In this document: one piece after another, positions 10,995 to 16,785 of the stretch | Layout of the letters: every line of letters starts with the position of its first letter | How positions within the stretch are numbered: position 1 is the first letter of the stretch | Virus record (IMG/VR): IMGVR_UViG_3300008113_000463 | Span: 1-25,222 of that record | Direction: 5' to 3' (one strand) | Source of the DNA: a virus | DNA: 25,222 nucleotides | Position numbers and translations under genes: made by a program | The notes under the pieces: generated by a model | Database searches by the model: none | What the model saw: only the letters and a program-made list of their open reading frames with translations | Told to the model about the DNA's origin: nothing

Positions 10995-11102
10995 ATTTGG
11001 CAAAAATGATTACGAGGCTTATTATACATTGGGTCCATTACACATATCTTTTTACTCCATTTCCCTCCACTATGCTATCAAAGATATACAGTAAGATTTA
11101 TC

Positions 11103-11211
11103 TGTGGATAACTATGTGTATAACCCTGTGGATAACTTATCAAAAGGTGTGGATAACTCTGTGTATAAGCATCTATTTTGTATAAAAAATCAGGGTATAT
11201 CCTGTGGACAA
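11103..11211 (+). other. Cluster of six DnaA-box-like sites, candidate replication origin
   Basis: TGTGGATAA (reverse of the consensus TTATCCACA) occurs exactly at 11103-11111, 11127-11135 and 11148-11156. TGTGTATAA, one mismatch, occurs at 11115-11123 and 11160-11168. TGTGGACAA, the reverse of the actinobacterial form TTGTCCACA, is at 11203-11211. All have the same orientation, and several are spaced 12 bp apart. Such density does not arise by chance. A titration site for host DnaA is the main alternative to an origin. Confidence 0.8.
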
Positions 11212-11382
11212 CTACTTCTTTTTGATGTCTCTTAGGTCTCTACCATTTACGGTAAATCCACCTAAAGACTTCTTTGTTTCATAGGACATACCAAAACCCC
11301 ATAGCCATGCTTTGACGGTTATGAGTTTATGTTTGCGTGTGCCATTAATCAGTTTCTTGTATTTCCAACTATGTAATTTCAT
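11212..11382 (-). CDS. Small basic hypothetical protein, 56 aa
   Basis: ATG at 11382, reading leftwards, to TAG at 11212-11214, ending directly against the last DnaA box. The protein is basic with several Trp and Lys residues (MKLHSWKYKKLINGTRKHKLITVKAWLWGFGM, in parts) and ends RDLRDIKKK. It may bind nucleic acid, which would fit its place beside the candidate origin, but that is inference. Upstream are two direct repeats of TAGGTGTATT and a TATAAA box. It is the last gene of the 12585-11212 operon or has its own promoter. Confidence 0.7.
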   Translation of the reverse strand: MKLHSWKYKKLINGTRKHKLITVKAWLWGFGMSYETKKSLGGFTVNGRDLRDIKKK

Positions 11383-11415
11383 TAGGTGTATTCTTTCTAC
11401 TAGGTGTATTTTATA
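11383..11415 (-). promoter_or_regulatory. Possible promoter with direct repeats before the 56-aa gene
   Basis: TATAAA on the minus strand (11410-11415) lies 27 bases before the ATG. Between them TAGGTGTATT occurs twice (11383-11392 and 11401-11410), spaced 18 bp, as an operator might be. No clear -35 box is seen. Confidence 0.4.
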
Positions 11416-11450
11416 CTAGGGATTATGAAGGCTTCTTTTGTTCCCCCGAA
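11411..11450 (+). repeat. Outermost 28-bp element and one arm of a 14-bp inverted repeat
   Basis: TTATGAAG with CCCCC at 11443-11447 (11423-11450) is the rightmost element copy; it overlaps the 3' end of the gene at 11423-11677. Next to it, 11411-11424 is the exact reverse complement of AATCCCTAGTATAA at 10808-10821. Confidence 0.5.
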
Positions 11451-11677
11451 TTTTGGATAAGTCTAATGACATCTAGGATTTCTTCATATCTACCATGAGT
11501 CCAACCATCATCACAACTGACTTCTTTTTCTAACTTTAAACCACGTTCCTGAAGCATAAGTATGATACGCTTACGCTCTTTATCTACATTAATCTTAACA
11601 AACTCATCAATAGCCTGGACATCATCCTTAGTAAAAGTGTTGTCTAGGACAAGCATGTCGTTCTCTACCTTAATCAT
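11423..11677 (-). CDS. Helical hypothetical protein, 84 aa (tandem family member 3)
   Basis: The ATG overlaps the stop of the gene before it (ATGA) and has AAGGATG as ribosome-binding site. Residues 1-35 have a strand then a helix (TFTKDDVQAIDEFVKINVDKERKRIILMLQERG, in part). The ERKRIILML helix resembles GIQAERERIITLL in the preceding protein, suggesting a duplicated family. A C-terminal RYEEILDVIRLIQ helix follows. The function is unknown. The end of the gene overlaps a 28-bp element. Confidence 0.8.
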   Translation of the reverse strand: MIKVENDMLVLDNTFTKDDVQAIDEFVKINVDKERKRIILMLQERGLKLEKEVSCDDGWTHGRYEEILDVIRLIQNSGEQKKPS

Positions 11678-11862
11678 TTGCCATCCTTAATAAAAGCAAT
11701 AGCGTTATGAATGATTGCTGATTCAAGCAACAGTTTGTCTGCTAAGTACTCATCTGCTACTGTGTTTAACAGTGTAATAATACGTTCTCTCTCTGCTTGA
11801 ATACCCTTCTCAAAATCAGGTAACTCATGCATCTCTGCATCTATATCTGCTAGTCTGCCCAT
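11674..11862 (-). CDS. Helical hypothetical protein, 62 aa (tandem family member 2)
   Basis: Starts inside the end of the preceding gene (13-bp overlap). The body is an FEKGIQAERERIITLL helix followed by a second helix ending AIIHNAIAFIKDGK. The layout (G-x-x-A-E-R, then II..L, then a C-terminal AI..I helix) is shared with both neighbours. Related outlines are common in actinobacterial phages, always as unnamed proteins. A coiled-coil dimer is plausible. Confidence 0.78.
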   Translation of the reverse strand: MGRLADIDAEMHELPDFEKGIQAERERIITLLNTVADEYLADKLLLESAIIHNAIAFIKDGK

Positions 11863-12089
11863 CCTACTAACTCCTTCTCTGGCTCATGGTTCTTAATCGC
11901 TTCAACAATATCTTTACGAGTATAAGGGTCTTCTTTAAGCCAATCAACTTCTTTGATAAACTTATCAACCTTATCTATAATCTGGTTCTTCTGCTCAACC
12001 ATACCTGCTTCATATCCGTGCTTCCATCCAGCATCATATCCTTGCTGAACTAGCCTAACTCGCCATTGCATAAACTTTGGTAATTTCAT
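11850..12089 (-). CDS. YDAGWKHGYEAG-type hypothetical protein, 79 aa (tandem family member 1)
   Basis: ATG 12089 is set by a perfect AAGGAGG ribosome-binding site 4 bases upstream; a longer form from 12119 is unlikely. Residues 1-15 are basic. The motif YDAGWKHGYEAGMVEQKNQII (residues about 18-38) has glycines spaced 4-5 apart and matches in outline the proteins at 9345-9518 and 19258-19509. A lysine/glutamate-rich helical part follows. It overlaps the upstream gene by 35 bp. The function is unknown. Confidence 0.82.
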   Translation of the reverse strand: MKLPKFMQWRVRLVQQGYDAGWKHGYEAGMVEQKNQIIDKVDKFIKEVDWLKEDPYTRKDIVEAIKNHEPEKELVGWAD

Positions 12090-12585
12090 GGTCCTCCTTA
12101 AATAGTGGGTCATGTGCAACCCAATAATACTTACAAGGTTCTCTACGCTCAGGGCAACAAGGGTTGCTATCTTCTAGCGAACTAAAGAACTCGAAGTAAT
12201 ATATAGGGTCCTTAGTATATAGGTTAGCCTTATGGCTAGTAGTTAATCTTTCTAGTGCAAATGGATTCTTATACCAACGAGGAACTGAATACCCCCAGTT
12301 ATCCCCAGCCACAGCCTTAAGGTTAGTAAGATTCTCCATGTTCTTATCAGTCTTAATGCCACGGATATCCGCTTCCTTAACCATAGCCATAGTATACAAC
12401 CATAGTTGACCCTCGTGGTTACGCCACATCTTAGCAGCAGGATGATTACGCCAAGCAGCCTTCGGGTCATCATTAGACAACACCTTAAGAATCTGATAAG
12501 ACTCTAATACTTGTTTATTTAATCTCTTGCTATCTAGGGCTTGTGCAGACTTATCGAACTGCTTAAAAGGTAAAAAGGTTTGCAT
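12055..12585 (-). CDS. MSMEG_6728-type protein, pyrimidine-dimer glycosylase-like, 176 aa
   Basis: Recognised from its ordered motifs: MQTFLPF start, SAQALDSKRLNKQVLESYQIL (residues 13-33), WRNHPAAKMW (about 45-54), the LWLYTM segment and the later SHKANLYTKDP. These are hallmarks of the MSMEG_6728 family, which is related to phage T4 endonuclease V-like Pyr_excise proteins. It may therefore repair or process DNA, acting in the cytoplasm; no catalytic test is known to me for this subgroup. It is the first gene of the 12585-11212 operon with a strong promoter and AGGA ribosome-binding site. Confidence 0.8.
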   Translation of the reverse strand: MQTFLPFKQFDKSAQALDSKRLNKQVLESYQILKVLSNDDPKAAWRNHPAAKMWRNHEGQLWLYTMAMVKEADIRGIKTDKNMENLTNLKAVAGDNWGYSVPRWYKNPFALERLTTSHKANLYTKDPIYYFEFFSSLEDSNPCCPERREPCKYYWVAHDPLFKEDHEITKVYAMAS

Positions 12586-12618
12586 ACGTTCCTATCGTTT
12601 AATGGACCTTATATATCA

Positions 12619-12647
12619 ATTGTACAGGAAACTCGCTTGCTTGTCAA
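12619..12647 (-). promoter_or_regulatory. Sigma-A promoter for the 12585-11212 operon
   Basis: On the minus strand TTGACA (12647-12642), a 17-bp spacer and TACAAT (12624-12619). It is divergent from the + strand promoter at 12685-12713; the intergenic region is about 135 bp. Confidence 0.8.
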
Positions 12648-12684
12648 GCGTTTAGACCTCATATTTCCGACCGATTTTTACCGC

Positions 12685-12713
12685 TTTACAAACCGAACTT
12701 TTAGTGGTATAAT
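12685..12713 (+). promoter_or_regulatory. Promoter of the + strand island, leaderless
   Basis: TTTACA (12685-12690), a 17-bp spacer and TATAAT (12708-12713). The ATG at 12720 starts 6 bases after the -10 box, so the mRNA should begin at the start codon. Confidence 0.75.
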
Positions 12714-12719
12714 GGGGAT

Positions 12720-12902
12720 ATGCCTAATAAAACACGCTTTGTAATTGACCCTGACCGCACCTATGTGGTTAAGTTAGACAATGGCGATGAAGTAGAAGTC
12801 ACTGGTCTTGACATTATCCAGATGGGATATCAGATACGGAAGACTGATAAGTTACTTAAGGCATTGCAAGAATTAGACGAAGAAGGAAAAGGTTGGTTCT
12901 AA
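12720..12902 (+). CDS. Hypothetical protein, 60 aa (leaderless)
   Basis: First gene of the + strand island 12720-13820. The protein has a beta hairpin (TRFVIDPDRTYVVKLDNGDEVEV pattern) followed by a helix (LDIIQMGYQIRKTDKLLKALQELDEEG). This strand-strand-helix layout is typical of small DNA-binding or adaptor proteins, but no family is certain. It is coupled to the next gene by TAATG. Confidence 0.78.
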   Translation: MPNKTRFVIDPDRTYVVKLDNGDEVEVTGLDIIQMGYQIRKTDKLLKALQELDEEGKGWF

Positions 12903-13087
12903 TGGCTAGACAAAGACTAACATTCATTATTACATGGGGGCTACTATGGATTGCTTCCCAACTACCGCTGCTTATTTTATTTAGTGCAATAGGTTTTGAC
13001 CCAAAGGTTGTGGCTATTAGTGAAACCATTGCAGCAATCATTACTGCTACTATTACAAGTATGTTAATGATTAAGGAGGAAATATAA
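12902..13087 (+). CDS. Two-pass membrane protein, 61 aa
   Basis: ATG 12902 overlaps the previous stop; GAAGGAAAAGG lies upstream. Hydrophobic segments span residues about 6-26 (TFIITWGLLWIASQLPLLIL) and about 35-55 (VAISETIAAIITATITSMLMI), giving two membrane helices with a short loop. Small two-pass proteins in phages include holins and superinfection-exclusion proteins; neither is shown here. It is coupled to the basic 35-aa peptide. Confidence 0.8.
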   Translation: MARQRLTFIITWGLLWIASQLPLLILFSAIGFDPKVVAISETIAAIITATITSMLMIKEEI

Positions 13088-13194
13088 TGGCTAAAGCAAA
13101 AGGTGCAACAAACAGCAACAGACAGAATGGTAAGGCTTCTAAGAAGCATCCACTAAAGTTTGACCCAATCAAACGTAAACTAGTTAGGGCTTAA
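13087..13194 (+). CDS. Basic 35-aa peptide
   Basis: ATG 13087 overlaps the upstream TAA and has AAGGAGGAAAT as ribosome-binding site. The peptide is very basic (MAKAKGATNSNRQNGKASKK, then KFDPIKRKLVRA) with no hydrophobic core, so it is likely disordered until it binds nucleic acid or another acidic partner. Too short for a family call. Confidence 0.7.
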   Translation: MAKAKGATNSNRQNGKASKKHPLKFDPIKRKLVRA

Positions 13195-13320
13195 ATGCTT
13201 GAAACACTAATTAATTTATCTGTTGTAATTGTAGGAGTTTCCCTACTGGCTTTTTTTGCAAAACTAGTAGATGAGAGAGACGAAGAAGATTTAGGATACC
13301 GTGACGATGAAGAACTCTGA
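13195..13320 (+). CDS. Single-pass membrane protein with acidic tail, 41 aa
   Basis: The ATG follows the previous stop without a gap. Residues about 5-22 are hydrophobic (LINLSVVIVGVSLLAFFA) and the last 17 are acidic (DERDEEDLGYRDDEEL). With the two-pass protein at 12902 this puts two membrane proteins in one small operon. No ribosome-binding site is obvious, so coupling is likely. It overlaps the nuclease-like gene by 14 bp. Confidence 0.7.
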   Translation: MLETLINLSVVIVGVSLLAFFAKLVDERDEEDLGYRDDEEL

Positions 13321-13675
13321 TTTTGATATTGATTTAAAGTATGGTAAGCAAGGCGAAGAGACTGTTGCCAACATCCTGTCCATTGAGACAGTAGAAGTAA
13401 AGCGTGATAAGCGTTGGAAAGAGACAGGCAATCTATTTATTGAGACTGACTGTTGGTACAATGCTTCGCAGTCCTGGGAGAAGTCTGGTCTTAGTGTATC
13501 TAAGGCTACTCATTATGCGTTTGTTCTTGAGAACATGGTTGTCGTAACTACCACCGAAGATTTGAAGGCTGTTGTAGAAAAGAATGGCAGACCAATTGAA
13601 TGTAAGATTGAACCTAACCCATCTAAGGGATATCTGATTAAACTTTCACACATTGTAGAGCATCAACTTGCGTAA
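13307..13675 (+). CDS. PD-(D/E)XK nuclease-like protein, 122 aa
   Basis: ATG 13307 (AGGA at 13292-13295) is preferred over GTG 13301. The layout fits a small PD-(D/E)XK fold: DIDLKYGKQGEETVANIL (helix with conserved Glu, residues 5-22), TVEVKRD (residues about 26-32, with the E-x-K catalytic pair), then TGNLFIE. Such proteins are found in phages as resolvase-like or recombination nucleases. The first catalytic Asp would be in the region before EVK and I cannot fix it by eye, so the call is moderate. If active it would cleave DNA in the cytoplasm. Confidence 0.65.
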   Translation: MKNSDFDIDLKYGKQGEETVANILSIETVEVKRDKRWKETGNLFIETDCWYNASQSWEKSGLSVSKATHYAFVLENMVVVTTTEDLKAVVEKNGRPIECKIEPNPSKGYLIKLSHIVEHQLA

Positions 13676-13820
13676 GTGTGGTTTCTGTATGACAGGACAT
13701 CACTGGAACTGTAAAAAGATTATCAATTATTATGAGAAAACTTGGGTGTGTGAATGTCCCCATCCAGACGATACTCTTCCTGACAAGGAATACAAAAGTG
13801 AGTTGGAGCAAGAGGTCTAG
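13668..13820 (+). CDS. Zinc-ribbon protein, 50 aa, TTG start
   Basis: Starting from TTG 13668 the protein reads MRKCGFCMTGHHWNC, a cysteine/histidine cluster lost if the ATG at 13689 is used, so the TTG is chosen. A second Cys group, CEC, follows about 20 residues later. Similar KCGFCMTG-type proteins are known to me in phages as small zinc fingers of unknown role. The 3' part overlaps the minus-strand gene 13723-13929 by 98 bp, tail to tail. Confidence 0.65.
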   Translation: MRKCGFCMTGHHWNCKKIINYYEKTWVCECPHPDDTLPDKEYKSELEQEV

Positions 13821-13929
13821 GCAATCCACCTAAAACAACCTTGTCTTCTTTAGCAGTCATTATCTGCTCGTAAGTTGGGAATCCGTAAACAATTGGAACT
13901 AAAAGTTCCTGACACAATGAACAGTTCAT
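13723..13929 (-). CDS. Zinc-ribbon protein, 68 aa
   Basis: The start at ATG 13929 gives an immediate CSLC; an AAAGGGAG ribosome-binding site lies 13 bases upstream. A start at 13956 overlaps the preceding stop (ATGAATAA) and is an alternative. The protein has CxxC (CSLC), then PIVYGFPTYEQIMTAKEDKVVLGG, then CIPC: a four-cysteine zinc ribbon of a kind seen in actinobacterial phages. The final 20 residues are antisense to the 13668-13820 gene. It is the last gene of the glycosylation operon. Confidence 0.75.
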   Translation of the reverse strand: MNCSLCQELLVPIVYGFPTYEQIMTAKEDKVVLGGLPRPLAPTHFCIPCQEEYRLDGDIHTPKFSHNN

Positions 13930-13948
13930 AATATAAGTATAACTCCCT

Positions 13949-14635
13949 TTATTCATAAATGTTTTTTGTGTTGACTATCCATTTGATTCTTCCTGGTGTG
14001 TTTGCAGTAAGATACAAACTATATAGTTCCATATTAAATTTATGGCTTGGATTAAATCCTTCATCATGTATTTGTGGGACATGACCAAGACAATAGATGT
14101 ATCCTTCATGTGGGACTAAGGGAACTCCCTTAATTATTCTATGAGAGATATCAAAAACAGCATCTTCTGGTCCCCACTGCTGAAACTTTTCATCCATTCC
14201 ATACAAACTCCACCATGTTTCTGGTGTGCAAACCCATATACCACCTGTTGCTGGTGTAAATAATGTATGTTTAAGTAGTTTAATATCTCTGCCAGAATAA
14301 TAGAGTTCACTCATTTCGATATCTATATACTTACATTTGTCATAGGGGCTATGAACAAGTCCATCAATTTTGCATTGTTCTATTGCTTCTAATAAAGGTT
14401 CAATTTCGGGTAGTGTATCTGCGTCATTAAGTATTACAACGTCACAGTGAGCCTCCTGTGCCATTTTTACACCATCATTACGACTGGCTGCAGCATTCCA
14501 TCTATCTCCTGGTCTGTCGCTATAGAATATCTCAATGTCTGGTAAATTAGTTTGATACCAATCAAGCACTGCCTGTAATGGTTTTAATCTACTTGGAGTT
14601 GGTCTCCAGGGTATTACCAGTCCTATCTTAGACAA
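13949..14635 (-). CDS. Glycosyltransferase (GT-A, galactosyltransferase-like), 228 aa
   Basis: The TTG at 14635 gives MSKIGLVIPWRPTPSR, the usual nucleotide-sugar-binding start. DADT in VVILNDADTLPE (about residue 70) is the DxD-type metal site. The segment GGIWVCTPETW and then GMDEKFQQWGPEDAVFD matches the C-terminal galactosyltransferase pattern (G-x-DE-x-F-x-x-W-G-x-ED). It should transfer a sugar from an NDP-sugar to an unknown acceptor in the cytoplasm. The acceptor may be a phage structural protein or DNA. It overlaps the upstream gene by 8 bp. Confidence 0.85.
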   Translation of the reverse strand: MSKIGLVIPWRPTPSRLKPLQAVLDWYQTNLPDIEIFYSDRPGDRWNAAASRNDGVKMAQEAHCDVVILNDADTLPEIEPLLEAIEQCKIDGLVHSPYDKCKYIDIEMSELYYSGRDIKLLKHTLFTPATGGIWVCTPETWWSLYGMDEKFQQWGPEDAVFDISHRIIKGVPLVPHEGYIYCLGHVPQIHDEGFNPSHKFNMELYSLYLTANTPGRIKWIVNTKNIYE

Positions 14636-15494
14636 TTCCCTTTAGTGCCCTTTCGATACCTTCTTCCAAAGTAATCTTTGGTGTATAGAATGATAGCATC
14701 TTGGTTGGATTGGCTATACGGTTTAGAACTCCTACTGGGGCTGCTGGTAGATGTTTGAATTCTGGTGAGTACCCTTCGATTTCAGTAACTATCTTGGCTA
14801 ACTCATTGAACGTAGTCCTACGACCCCAACCCAGATTTACTGGTCCTTGGATGTCCTGCCTAATTGCTTCGTCAACTGCATCAACGACATCAGACATGTG
14901 GATAAAGTCTCTGGTCTGTTCTCCATCTCCCCAGATTTCAAATGGGTCCATGCGGTCTACAGCCCTCTTAATATAACTAGGGAATGGATAGTCTAGCGAC
15001 TGGTCTGTGCCATAGCCAGAGAACGGTCTAAAGATGTGAACAGGTATGCCAGCCTCTTGAACAAACTTAGCAAGATACTCTCCAGTTAGTTTGCTCCAGC
15101 CATAGGTTAGGTCTGGGTTGCTAATGTTATCTAAATCAATCATTGATTCTTCTAGCCTCACCCAGTCTTCGTTACCTTGGAACTTTGTAGGATAGGCAGC
15201 ACTAGAACTAAAGTACACAATGCGTCCTGGTCTTGTTATCAATGCCCAATTAAAGAAGTCTGAGTCTATCGCTAGGTCTGTTGCTACTGATAGAGGATTG
15301 CCTTCAATTGTTGCTCTACCGCCAACGATAGCAGCAAGATGAATAACTAAATCATAACTCTCTCTATTAGTCTTAAAGAAGTCACGAACATCTATTCCAT
15401 TAGCGATGTCTACGCCTGTTATGTCGTGGTCTTTATATTTCTCTACGAAATACTTACCAACGAAGCCACGGTGTCCTGTAATTAAAATTTTCAT
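14628..15494 (-). CDS. NAD-dependent nucleotide-sugar epimerase/dehydratase, 288 aa
   Basis: ATG 15494 overlaps the upstream stop (ATGA). MKILITGHRGFVGKYF is the Rossmann GxxGxxG dinucleotide site. DLVIHLAAIVGG (about 55-70), SSSAAYP (about 103-109) with the active-site Ser region, and YGWSK (about 140, catalytic Tyr and Lys) are canonical for extended SDR enzymes. FRPFSGYG and RDFIHMSDVVDA follow as expected. Substrate is an NDP-hexose; epimerase versus dehydratase or reductase cannot be decided by eye. Length is slightly below the usual 310-330. Its place among glycosyltransferases suggests it makes their sugar donor. Confidence 0.9.
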   Translation of the reverse strand: MKILITGHRGFVGKYFVEKYKDHDITGVDIANGIDVRDFFKTNRESYDLVIHLAAIVGGRATIEGNPLSVATDLAIDSDFFNWALITRPGRIVYFSSSAAYPTKFQGNEDWVRLEESMIDLDNISNPDLTYGWSKLTGEYLAKFVQEAGIPVHIFRPFSGYGTDQSLDYPFPSYIKRAVDRMDPFEIWGDGEQTRDFIHMSDVVDAVDEAIRQDIQGPVNLGWGRRTTFNELAKIVTEIEGYSPEFKHLPAAPVGVLNRIANPTKMLSFYTPKITLEEGIERALKGIV

Positions 15495-16036
15495 TTGCAA
15501 ATCCAATACTGATGAGTATACCATATTTTTTGAGACATAAATGCCAATGGCTCAAAGCCAGCGTCTTTCAACAACTGCTCTACGCCATCTTTATCCCATG
15601 CCCAATAGTGTTCTTCATTATCATCGCCCCAGTTATTCTCTGGTGTTGACAATAAAAGATACCTAGTCTTTTTTCTAATCTGTTTCAAAACCTCTCCAGG
15701 ATTATCTAGATGCTCCAAAGTCTCGGAAAGAATAAAGGCATCCACAGAAGGTATCTGTTCAATAGTATCCTCAATTTTACCACAATACTCAAAGCCAGGA
15801 TAATAATCTCCCAAGATTTTATTTTCATATGGCAAGGCATTTATGATTGCACCATCTCCAGCGGAAAGGTCTGCAATTGTTTTAATAGAGTTATCCTTTG
15901 GCATCTTTAGTATTGCAAACACTATTGTTTGCTTTATACGAGCAACATGGTCTTGCCATAGTTCGTGATTATATTGATGGTCATATACTTTTGCCAACTC
16001 TTCGTCTGACCACACTGGTCTTAGTCTCTTAATCAT
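15491..16036 (-). CDS. SAM-dependent methyltransferase, class I, 181 aa
   Basis: IADLSAGDGAI (about 53-63) is motif I binding S-adenosylmethionine, and FILSETLEHLDNPGEVL (about 100-115) is the post-motif typical of small-molecule and sugar methyltransferases. LLLSTPENNW and a C-terminal LKDAGFE follow the usual order. It probably methylates a sugar or a glycan, given the neighbours on both sides; DNA is less likely because no target-recognition part is present. It overlaps both neighbours by 4 bp (ATGA). Confidence 0.87.
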   Translation of the reverse strand: MIKRLRPVWSDEELAKVYDHQYNHELWQDHVARIKQTIVFAILKMPKDNSIKTIADLSAGDGAIINALPYENKILGDYYPGFEYCGKIEDTIEQIPSVDAFILSETLEHLDNPGEVLKQIRKKTRYLLLSTPENNWGDDNEEHYWAWDKDGVEQLLKDAGFEPLAFMSQKIWYTHQYWICK

Positions 16037-16785
16037 CTACCGCTCTTTTCCAATAAGTCAAAATCATATTCATACTTATTTATTCCATTATTTGCAATTG
16101 CTGCATTTATGTCTACTGCATAAACATAGTTATCTTCTTCGTCTACGGCAGCACCAACATAGTTTAGTGGATACCTGTTCTCTGTAGGAAAGTCCTTCTG
16201 AACACTACTGCCAGTTGGATTACATTCAAAGTATGGTGTGTGATAAAAGCAATCATCCTTTATTAGTGGATAGATGTCTTCTGCTAAGAATACTTGGTCT
16301 ACCCCATAAATATAATATGGATTTTCTTGAAAAAACTTTATAAGTAATTCTTTTGTGTCTCTAACTTTTTCAGCCCTAGCACCAAACATGCCGCCTGGAA
16401 TTAAACAATTATGTCCAACGCTATGGTCTTTCATAATATGAAAAGACAAACCAGAGTCTAGCCATTCTTCAACCGCTAAGATGTCTCTGGCACTAATTCT
16501 AGAATCTAAGTCTCTTACAATTGCTACATCTACTTCTGGGTCAGAGAAGACTAAAAATCTATGTGCTATTTCAAAGATTCTATGTTCTTCAAATGTCATG
16601 TAAATTAAATTAGTATTATCAAACAAGTTAAGTGTGTGTGTTATTATTTTAGGAACATCTTTCCCAATATAAAATCTACATTCCCAGTCTGGCATATATT
16701 TTTGTGCCAAGAGAACATTCTTAATGGCACCAATCAAATATTTTGGGTTGTCTCCATACAAAGAATAGGAAATTACTTTTTTCAA
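16033..16785 (-). CDS. Glycosyltransferase-like protein, 250 aa, TTG start
   Basis: TTG 16785 overlaps the upstream TGA and has AAGG as ribosome-binding site. The start, MKKVISYSLYGDNPKYLIGAI, and then PDWECRFYIG and VAIVRDLDSRISARD (DxD region, about residue 90) fit a GT-A glycosyltransferase fold. HNCLIPGGMFGAR and a GVDQVFL segment support it. The family is less sharply defined than its neighbours; a general sugar-transfer role is inferred from motifs and operon context. Confidence 0.75.
   Translation of the reverse strand: MKKVISYSLYGDNPKYLIGAIKNVLLAQKYMPDWECRFYIGKDVPKIITHTLNLFDNTNLIYMTFEEHRIFEIAHRFLVFSDPEVDVAIVRDLDSRISARDILAVEEWLDSGLSFHIMKDHSVGHNCLIPGGMFGARAEKVRDTKELLIKFFQENPYYIYGVDQVFLAEDIYPLIKDDCFYHTPYFECNPTGSSVQKDFPTENRYPLNYVGAAVDEEDNYVYAVDINAAIANNGINKYEYDFDLLEKSGR

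Larger units (their letters stand above)
10540..11211. other. Gene-free AT-rich region, candidate origin
   Basis: No convincing gene occurs in about 670 bases. The region holds a promoter (10569-10597), full 28-bp elements at 10583-10610, 10660-10687 and 10838-10865, a weaker one at 10791-10818, a hairpin (10760-10791), an AT-rich run (about 10863-10957), a G-rich quadruplex motif (10958-10994) and the DnaA-box cluster (11103-11211). Together these are the usual parts of a bidirectional origin: initiator boxes, an easily melted segment and repeated sites. Confidence 0.65.

Noticed and set aside
10997-11185. A + strand frame of 62 codons across the DnaA boxes
   Set aside because: It has low-complexity I/L/Y/T composition caused by the AT-rich boxes, no ribosome-binding site and lies fully within the candidate origin.
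119-11450. The repeated elements as a CRISPR array
   Set aside because: Copies are diverged, irregularly spaced from tens to over 2000 bp, separated by genes, and no cas gene is present.
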